Source: DASWHR01 sp035541035 | Lineage (GTDB): Bacteria; Actinomycetota; AC-67 | Length of the DNA stretch: 6,404 nucleotides | Direction of reading: 5' to 3' | Assembly: GCA_035541035.1 (NCBI GenBank) | Contig: DATLFO010000306.1 | Location: forward strand, 1 to 6,404 | Shown here: positions 1-6,404 of the stretch, piece by piece | Layout: each line of letters begins with the position of its first letter | How positions within the stretch are numbered: the stretch's first letter is position 1 | Position numbers and translations under genes: made by a program | Notes under the pieces: generated by a model | Told to the model about the DNA's origin: nothing | Seen by the model: the letters and a program-made list of their open reading frames with translations, nothing else | Database searches by the model: none

Positions 1-594
1 GCGGCAGATCATCGCGCCGACGTCCATCAGAGCCTGGTTCCATCGGTACGCCTCGCCACGCGGCAGCCATTCCGCCGCCAGAGCCGAGGAGCGGGATGGC
101 TCGACTTCTGCGGCATTTTTGCCGAGCGCCACCCGCGACAACACCCGGCGCACGTTGGTGTCCACCACCGGCACGTCGGCATCGAAGGCGAAGCATGCGA
201 TCGCGTGCGCGGTGTATTCGCCTAGTCCCGGCAAACGTCGTAGCTCGGCGGGCTCGTGGGGAAACACGCCGGCGTGGTCGTGCTCGATCGCCTGCGCGGC
301 GCGGTGCAGGTCCACGGCGCGGCGGTTGTATCCCAGGCCGCGCCAGGCCTGGATGACCTCCATCGACGGCGCGTGCGCAAGCCGGGACAGGGTCGGGAAA
401 CGATGCAGGAAGCGGTCGTAGATCGGAGCCACCCGGCCGGTCTGCGTCTGTTGCAGCATGACCTCGGCGACCATCGTGCGGTACGGGTCGCGCGTTTCGC
501 GCCACGGGAACGAGCGGTGATGCTCGTCGTACCACTCCAGCACGCGCTTCTGCGCGGCGTTGCGCGTGGCCACCTTGCTCTTGGTTCCCGGCAT
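1..594 (-). CDS. mutY: A/G-specific adenine DNA glycosylase MutY, N-terminal part (runs off the left edge)
   Basis: Base-excision repair enzyme that removes adenine mispaired with 8-oxoguanine. The 198 visible residues show the family landmarks in order: FPWR near residue 29, AEVMLQQTQ at 43-51 with catalytic Glu44 (Glu37 in E. coli), GLGYNRRA at 86-93 with the lesion-probing Tyr89, the helix-hairpin-helix LPGLGEYTA at 121-129, and VVDTNVRRVLSR at 143-154 with catalytic Asp145. The reading ends in GAMICR, so Cys197 is the first of the four 4Fe-4S cysteines and the rest of the cluster lies beyond the window. A C-terminal NUDIX-like domain cannot be judged. The ATG at 594 is chosen because the family N-terminus starts shortly before WYDEHHRSFPWR; there is no Shine-Dalgarno in front of it. 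It lies downstream of the surface-protein gene, behind a hairpin, so it is probably transcribed separately. Confidence 0.95.
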   Translation of the reverse strand, partial: MPGTKSKVATRNAAQKRVLEWYDEHHRSFPWRETRDPYRTMVAEVMLQQTQTGRVAPIYDRFLHRFPTLSRLAHAPSMEVIQAWRGLGYNRRAVDLHRAAQAIEHDHAGVFPHEPAELRRLPGLGEYTAHAIACFAFDADVPVVDTNVRRVLSRVALGKNAAEVEPSRSSALAAEWLPRGEAYRWNQALMDVGAMICR

Positions 595-601
595 CGATTT
601 C

Positions 602-607
602 AGTCTA
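602..607 (-). promoter_or_regulatory. Candidate -10 box (TAGACT) for a leaderless mutY transcript
   Basis: On the minus strand TAGACT sits with seven bases between it and the mutY ATG. This would place the transcription start at or next to the A of the start codon. The TANNNT pattern at this distance, with no ribosome binding site, is the usual look of leaderless genes in Actinobacteria. No recognisable -35 box lies 16-18 bases upstream, so this is inference. Confidence 0.35.
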
Positions 608-642
608 CGACTGATGGCCGATTCCGGCGTTCGGACGAGGAA

Positions 643-667
643 GAGGGGCACCCGTCGGGTGCCCCTC
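643..667 (-). terminator. Hairpin terminator after the surface-protein gene
   Basis: A perfect 11-bp inverted repeat (GAGGGGCACCC and its complement) with a three-base loop begins 17 bases after the stop of the secreted-protein gene. On the minus strand no clean U tract follows (TTCCTCG), as is common for GC-rich organisms. On the plus strand CGCCCTTTT follows, but no plus-strand gene precedes it. It separates the surface-protein gene from mutY. Confidence 0.75.
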
Positions 668-683
668 GCCCTTTTCGATACGG

Positions 684-2198
684 CTATGCGCGGCTGATCA
701 GGCGCGTGCCGCCGATGGCGGCGACGAGCATCAGGCCGCCGAGCACCATCAGCGCGGTGTCGGCGACGCCGGTGCGCGGCGTTTCACGGAACTGCGTGCC
801 GAGCACCTGGATCGGCACTGCGACGTTGATCGCCGGCGCGACCGCGGTGAACGTTCCGCAGGTTCCGGTTGCGGTGAAGCGGTTCACGTAGGTGCCGCCC
901 GGCGCGTTCTCGTTGATACGCAGGACCAGACCCTGACGTTTGGCGATCTGGCCGGGGATCGCGAGGTTGTCCCAGGTGACCGTGTGCGCGACGGCGTCGT
1001 AGACTCCGACACCGAGGTCACCGGCGCTCGACGAGAACGTGGTGTTCGCCGGGAGATGGTCCACGACCCGGGTGATCGAGCAGGCGCCCGGGAGCGACCG
1101 GTTGAACACGTTCAGCGAGTACTCGACCTCGTGTCCCCGCGCGGCGGCCAGGCCGCTCTGGGTCACGACCGCGGCGCCGTTGATCGACTCGACGATCTTG
1201 GAGGCGTCCACGTGGAAGGTCGAGATCGTCGGAGGATCGGTCGTCGGCGTGTGCGTCGTCGGAGGAGTCGGCGGCGGCCCGCAGTTCGACAGACTCGCCT
1301 CGGCGTGGCCGACGCGCAGGTCCACCTCGACGCCGAGCGTCGTGCGGTCGAGCACGCGGACGCGGAGCATGTCCACCGTCGTGCTCACCGTCGCGTTCGT
1401 CAGCGACGCCGTGGTCAGGTTGGTGCCCTTCACCTCGTAGATTGTCACCTCGACGAGGTTGCCGTTCAGCACGTTCAGCGGCGGAGGCAGCGCGGGCAGA
1501 CCGAGGGCCGCCAGGTCGATGCGCACCCGCGTGTACGCGTAGTGATCAGGACCGAGCCGCTCGTTGAGAGTGTCGGCCACCTTGACGTTCACGCCCAGGT
1601 CCGGGATGGAAAGGCCGAGCAGCTGCGATCCCTTGGTGAGCGTCTCGAGACGGTGCTTCTCGCTCGAGTTGCGCAGCGAGGTGACGGTGTTGCAGTTGAG
1701 GTTCACGATGCCGTGAATCGCGTCCACGTCGATGCGGTTGTACGGAGCAGCGCCCGGCACCACGTTGTTTCCGAGGAGCCCGCCGAGGAGCCCGCCGCCC
1801 ACTCCGCCCGGCGCGACGCCGGCCGGAGTTGTGCGAAGCAGCCCGACGTGCGCGGTGTCCGAGGAGGCGCGTGCCGTGCCGGCCACCAGATCGACCTTGG
1901 ACTCGACGATGAGCGCGCCGATCTCCTGGATGAGCGCGCCGCCCGCCGGCGTTTCGCCGATGCGAACGAGCGAGGCGTTCTCCAACGTCTTGTTGCGGTC
2001 GGCCGCAGCCTGCGGGATCGGACCCACGAGCGAACTCGAGGTCACGGCCGTATTGATCTTGAGCTGAGCCCCGAACGCGGAGGCCGTCGCGTTGCCCGCG
2101 ACGCCCGTGGCCGTTCCGAGGAATGTGAAAACCATCAACCCCACCGCGGCCAAAGCTATGACCGCGAGGGAGCTCAAACCGAACGCTTTACGCGCCAT
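684..2198 (-). CDS. Secreted, cell-surface-anchored protein with choice-of-anchor-P-like region and DUF11-like domain
   Basis: A complete 504-residue surface protein of unknown binding partner. Residues 1-35 form a signal peptide (MARK, then a long hydrophobic stretch). Residues about 36-305 are rich in small and aliphatic residues, open with NATASAFGAQL and contain a Gly/Leu-rich segment at 131-143. This recalls the 'choice-of-anchor P' proteins of Actinobacteria, judged from memory. A Pro/Thr linker at 307-324 leads to a beta-rich DUF11-like domain at about 325-465, with VEYSLNVFNRS and NAPGGTYVNRFTATGTC. The C-terminus is sortase-signal-like: TPRTG at 473-477, a hydrophobic helix at about 479-497 and a short tail with Arg499 and Arg503. 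There are four cysteines (169, 306, 373, 447), so two disulphides are possible. The ATG at 2198 starts the signal peptide directly, and a G-rich GGGGGTG lies about 8 bases before it. It may be wall-linked or simply membrane-anchored. Confidence 0.8.
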   Translation of the reverse strand: MARKAFGLSSLAVIALAAVGLMVFTFLGTATGVAGNATASAFGAQLKINTAVTSSSLVGPIPQAAADRNKTLENASLVRIGETPAGGALIQEIGALIVESKVDLVAGTARASSDTAHVGLLRTTPAGVAPGGVGGGLLGGLLGNNVVPGAAPYNRIDVDAIHGIVNLNCNTVTSLRNSSEKHRLETLTKGSQLLGLSIPDLGVNVKVADTLNERLGPDHYAYTRVRIDLAALGLPALPPPLNVLNGNLVEVTIYEVKGTNLTTASLTNATVSTTVDMLRVRVLDRTTLGVEVDLRVGHAEASLSNCGPPPTPPTTHTPTTDPPTISTFHVDASKIVESINGAAVVTQSGLAAARGHEVEYSLNVFNRSLPGACSITRVVDHLPANTTFSSSAGDLGVGVYDAVAHTVTWDNLAIPGQIAKRQGLVLRINENAPGGTYVNRFTATGTCGTFTAVAPAINVAVPIQVLGTQFRETPRTGVADTALMVLGGLMLVAAIGGTRLISRA

Positions 2199-2273
2199 AA
2201 AGCCGCACCCCCACTTCCGTCGTACTCGTCGTCATTCGTGGTGTTCGTTCCCATTGTGTACCCCGAGTGAGCA

Positions 2274-2279
2274 ATTGTA
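2274..2279 (-). promoter_or_regulatory. Candidate -10 box (TACAAT) for the surface-protein gene
   Basis: The 286 bases between clpC and the surface-protein gene are clearly richer in A/T than the genes. On the minus strand they contain TACAAT, one base off the sigma-A consensus, which would give a 5' leader of about 70 bases before the ATG at 2198. The -35 position holds only a poor match (CATTTT with a 16-base gap), so the call rests on the -10 box and its location. Confidence 0.35.
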
Positions 2280-2440
2280 TATCCCCAACTGTCCCAAAAT
2301 GGTACAAAGCGGCAGCGAAACTTGCACTATCCGTCCGCACAGAGCGGCGAATCACCCCGCAACCTAGCGAAACAACCCAAGGAATGACCAATCGGGCTCG
2401 ACGGGAGAATGGATCGCTGCGGTTAAAGCGTGCGAAAGCA

Positions 2441-2467
2441 AGACCCCCGGTTGATCACCGGGGGTCT
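2441..2467 (-). terminator. Rho-independent terminator of clpC
   Basis: A perfect 11-bp stem (AGACCCCCGGT and its complement) with the loop GATCA on the minus strand begins 17 bases after the clpC stop codon. On the minus strand it is followed by TGCTTTCG, a short T-rich tail. It should isolate clpC from the surface-protein gene downstream. Confidence 0.85.
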
Positions 2468-2484
2468 CGATGCTTCGGGCCGGA

Positions 2485-4974
<2,490 letters not shown>

Positions 4975-4982
4975 GATGTCAG

Positions 4983-4989
4983 CCTTCCT
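4983..4989 (-). promoter_or_regulatory. Ribosome binding site AGGAAGG that fixes the clpC GTG start
   Basis: AGGAAGG on the minus strand lies 8 bases upstream of GTG at 4974. There is no ATG at this spot in frame, and the encoded N-terminus matches the family exactly from this codon. Confidence 0.8.
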
Positions 4990-5009
4990 CTTCTTTACGT
5001 CAGGCCCGG

Positions 5010-5015
5010 ATTATA
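5010..5015 (-). promoter_or_regulatory. clpC promoter -10 box, perfect TATAAT
   Basis: A consensus TATAAT on the minus strand predicts a start near 5003 and a leader of about 30 bases that contains the ribosome binding site. The -35 position holds GGGGAA rather than TTGACA. I saw no clear ClgR, CIRCE or HAIR operator near it. Confidence 0.65.
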
Positions 5016-5167
5016 TCTGCCGGCCCTGCCTCTTCCCCCGGCTTATCCCACGCCCTCGGGAAGACGCAACGCCGCCTTTCACGTCCTGATTCTCACCATC
5101 TGTGATGCCTAAACGACGGACCTTCATATTTCATACGAGTCTTCGGCGCTCGCGGACCGCTTCCTGA

Positions 5168-5194
5168 GAAACAAAAGCCGGCCGCGGGGCCGGT
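5168..5194 (-). terminator. Rho-independent terminator closing the Rhs/immunity transcription unit
   Basis: On the minus strand ACCGGCC, a four-base loop and GGCCGGC form a compact GC-only stem (one closing wobble pair), followed by TTTTGTTTC. This is the cleanest intrinsic terminator in the window. It lies about 400 bases after the immunity stop and about 190 bases before the clpC start, so it insulates clpC from the Rhs locus. Confidence 0.8.
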
Positions 5195-5438
5195 CCCGGA
5201 TCTCTTTCGATGAGATGAACAGCGTCCCGGTGACCGCTCCTATTCCCACTATCGGCCTCAGGATGGGAACGTCACAATGACCAGAACGGACGGTTTCATC
5301 CCTAGTCCGCTCACGCAGACAGGTCGTCGGAAACGCTCAGTGACCGCCGGCTAGAAGCGGACTGGCCTGTACTGCCTCGCCGAGCAGACCCAGCATCGCG
5401 GAAGGTCGGAGCCGGTTCGCTTCAGGGAGCTGGTTCCC
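5195..5438 (-). other. Stretch without a recognised gene, holding inverted repeats
   Basis: No convincing coding region, tRNA or insertion sequence is visible here. An 8-bp inverted repeat (AGTCCGCT at 5304-5311, complement at 5356-5363, with one further wobble and one G-C pair outside) encloses about 44 bases. A second possible structure pairs TTCCCA (5243-5248) with TGGGAA (5264-5269) and GTGAC (5230-5234) with GTCAC (5271-5275). On the minus strand a short 33-codon frame, 5337-5438, continues in the same frame as the small ORF to its right after an amber codon. The stretch could be a 3' untranslated region or the remains of a decayed gene. Confidence 0.4.
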
Positions 5439-5594
5439 CTAGAGATGCTTAGGCTCCGCCGCGCTCGCGTCCTGAAACAAGTTGCGCCGCGACAGTGATC
5501 TTCGGATGCCGAGATAAAGGGCGGCGGGGCCGACGAAAATCAAGTAGCACACTGAATCGCACCGGGATTCCTGGAGGCATTGGTCTTCCCCCAC
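5439..5594 (-). CDS. Possible small membrane protein or gene remnant next to the immunity gene
   Basis: A 51-codon frame starts with GTG on the base directly after the immunity stop codon and ends at TAG. It contains one hydrophobic stretch, residues about 15-30 (VCYLIFVGPAALYLGI), followed by RRSLSRR. A single membrane-spanning helix with a positive cytoplasmic end would fit. By my count about three quarters of third positions are G or C from the hydrophobic stretch on, more than in the overlapping frame that starts at ATG 5580 (43 codons). It has no homologue I recognise. A shorter start at GTG 5552 is possible. It could be a second small protein of the cassette or the tail of a displaced gene. 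Confidence 0.25.
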   Translation of the reverse strand: MGEDQCLQESRCDSVCYLIFVGPAALYLGIRRSLSRRNLFQDASAAEPKHL

Positions 5595-5813
5595 TTAAGG
5601 TAGCCATTCAACGTCCAGCCGGTTGATCCATGCTCGCAGTTGCATATCGTCATCAGCCCAGATGTCCCACCCGTCCGACGACCCGCGACGAGGATCCGAG
5701 CGTAGGATCCAAATGTGCCAGCCTGTTTCTGAAGGATCCCGTTGGACCTCGACGAAGAAGCCCTTGTATTCTACGGCCCGTGCCCGACCCGTGCGCCCGA
5801 TGTAATCGTTCAC
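5595..5813 (-). CDS. Small protein overlapping the Rhs stop, candidate immunity protein
   Basis: A 72-residue protein of no family I can name. Position makes it the candidate cytoplasmic antidote to the Rhs tip, because immunity genes sit directly behind toxin tips. Its GTG start shares the sequence GTGA with the TGA of the Rhs gene, a four-base overlap typical of translational coupling, and there is no good ribosome binding site of its own. The sequence is compact and coherent: VEYKGFFVEVQRDP at 14-27 looks like a beta hairpin, GWHIWIL at 31-37, a GSSDGWDIWADDD segment at 44-56 and a final LRAWINRLDVEW helix. It holds six tryptophans and, by my count, 13 acidic against 10 basic residues, opposite in charge to the very basic toxin tip. 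Roughly a third of third codon positions are A or T. The frame stays open to 6143, but that upstream part is out of frame with the toxin and looks like shadow. Confidence 0.65.
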   Translation of the reverse strand: MNDYIGRTGRARAVEYKGFFVEVQRDPSETGWHIWILRSDPRRGSSDGWDIWADDDMQLRAWINRLDVEWLP

Positions 5814-6187
5814 GGCCAGATTCTCACGTGGTAGTTGTTGGACCAACGACCGCTTGTGGCCGCGCGGCTCTCGAAGTTCGACTGCGCTATGCCAAGTCTC
5901 GATTTGAACGCCGGATTCCGGTATTGACGAAGCCTGTTGGAGCTGACGCGGCCTACAGCCGTCGATCGTGACCCGATTCCGGTCCACATCCGGCCGGCCA
6001 GCCAACTCGTTGCGCGGGTAGCGCGTATCCCTCCAGCCATTCCTCGAGTTGTTCTGGCGACACGCACGACGCGATAAGCTCTGTAGGTCCAGGCCGCCGC
6101 TCCAACGCCGGTAAAAGACGCGGCCGTCAGCGCGATGTCCCACTTGTGTTTCCAGACGAAGTTTGCGGCCTTCCTAAGCCATCCCAG
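5810..6187 (-). other. Variable toxin tip of the Rhs protein
   Basis: This is the part after the conserved DLDGR boundary, the usual point where Rhs tips are exchanged by recombination. It combines a hydrophobic helix (possible membrane passage), an Arg-rich middle and a conserved-looking C-terminal motif with polar candidate catalytic residues Arg162, Lys168, Gln174, Asn176, Glu178, Arg180 and His192, numbered from the first complete codon at 6403. A nucleic-acid target is inferred from charge and motif only. Confidence 0.6.
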
Positions 6188-6404
6188 GCGTCCGTCGAGG
6201 TCGTAGCAGTTGATGGGGTCGGCGGTGCAGTAGTCGTAGTCGTTGGCGTTGCCGCCCTTTACTGGGTCGATCTGGAGGAATCGTCCGGCGGTGGGTGTGT
6301 AGAGGCGGACGCCCATGAGGATGATGCCGCTGTTGGGGTCGGTGGGGCGTTGTTTGGTGCCGAGCCATCCGTATTCGCGGCTGCTGCTGGTGGTGCGGGG
6401 TTGG
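5810..6404 (-). CDS. RHS repeat-associated core protein with C-terminal polymorphic toxin tip (runs off the right edge)
   Basis: The last 197 residues of a large Rhs/YD-repeat protein, which normally forms a cocoon around a toxic C-terminal tip that is released into neighbouring cells. Fragment residues 11-72 are the RHS core signature: YGWLGTKQRPTDPNSG, then MGVRLYTPTAGRFLQIDP, then NANDYDYCTADPIN and YDLDGR, where the variable tip begins. The 125-residue tip has a hydrophobic segment at about 88-106 and is then strongly basic (about 22 Lys/Arg against 2 Asp/Glu). It ends in LRQYRNPAFKSRLG, QSNFESR, GRWSNNYHVRIWP. That ending resembles, from memory, a short predicted-nuclease module of polymorphic toxins, perhaps type 17. 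ATG 6316 is internal; the true start lies beyond the window, where the delivery and repeat domains would be. It is followed with overlap by the candidate immunity gene. Confidence 0.92.
   Translation of the reverse strand, partial: QPRTTSSSREYGWLGTKQRPTDPNSGIILMGVRLYTPTAGRFLQIDPVKGGNANDYDYCTADPINCYDLDGRLGWLRKAANFVWKHKWDIALTAASFTGVGAAAWTYRAYRVVRVARTTRGMAGGIRATRATSWLAGRMWTGIGSRSTAVGRVSSNRLRQYRNPAFKSRLGIAQSNFESRAATSGRWSNNYHVRIWP

Noticed and set aside
256..891. A 211-codon plus-strand frame over mutY and the hairpin
   Set aside because: It crosses a gene boundary and a terminator, and mutY on the other strand has every catalytic motif.
984..2270. A 428-codon plus-strand frame opposite the surface-protein gene
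   Set aside because: Arg/Val/His-rich shadow translation without domain features. The opposite strand has signal peptide, linker, domains and anchor in one frame.
2188..2391. A 67-codon minus-strand frame across the clpC/surface-protein gap
   Set aside because: It runs over the likely promoter and into the signal peptide of the next gene in another frame, and has no recognisable content.
5011..5127. A 38-codon minus-strand frame (MKVRRLGITDGENQ...) upstream of clpC, considered as a leader peptide
   Set aside because: Its stop overlaps the clpC -10 box, so it would not be in the clpC transcript. It has no ribosome binding site and no homologue I recognise.
5130..5160. A GTCCGCGAGCGCCGAAGAC-like sequence considered as a ClgR operator for clpC
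   Set aside because: The half-sites do not have the required spacing or symmetry, and CIRCE and HAIR elements are also absent.
5195..5594. tRNA, CRISPR or insertion-sequence ends in the gap
   Set aside because: No cloverleaf, no regularly spaced repeats, no transposase fragment and no flanking target duplication could be seen. The inverted repeat there is only 8 bp.
5814..6143. N-terminal extension of the immunity frame to ATG 6143 (182 codons in total)
   Set aside because: This part overlaps the toxin tip in another frame and is compositionally shadow-like (Arg-rich, no secondary-structure pattern), whereas the tip frame continues the Rhs core without a break and carries the coherent C-terminal motif.

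Overview
This is a high-GC window that looks actinobacterial. The ClpC protein is close over its whole length to the ClpC1 type of mycobacteria and relatives. The clpC-to-mutY neighbourhood, all on one strand, also recalls the arrangement I remember from Mycobacterium. Several starts are GTG, and the secreted protein is of a kind common in Actinobacteria. I cannot fix the genus.

Every credible gene lies on the minus strand, so transcription runs from the right edge to the left. From right to left there are five parts. (1) The C-terminal end of a large Rhs-repeat protein, cut by the right edge, ends in a very basic 125-residue tip that looks like a polymorphic nuclease toxin. Its stop codon overlaps the start of a 72-residue, Trp-rich acidic protein that is the best candidate for its immunity protein. 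(2) About 480 bases follow (5114-5594) with no recognised gene. They hold a small possible membrane-protein ORF abutting the immunity stop, inverted repeats, and a rho-independent terminator that closes this transcription unit. (3) clpC, encoding the Clp protease AAA+ unfoldase, is complete, with a perfect TATAAT box, a good ribosome binding site, a GTG start and a strong terminator behind it. (4) A complete gene encodes a secreted surface protein with a choice-of-anchor-P-like N-terminal region, a Pro/Thr linker, a DUF11-like domain and a sortase-like C-terminus with an unusual TPRTG motif. It ends at another strong hairpin. (5) The N-terminal two thirds of mutY, the adenine glycosylase, is cut by the left edge just after the first iron-sulphur cysteine.

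The clpC, surface-protein and mutY genes each appear to be separate units divided by hairpins. The left part is core genome. The right part, the Rhs toxin with its immunity gene, is accessory and visibly less GC-biased at third codon positions. The toxin/immunity pair is the most interesting part: the tip has a short C-terminal signature shared, as far as I recall, with a class of polymorphic toxins, but the immunity protein belongs to no family I can name.
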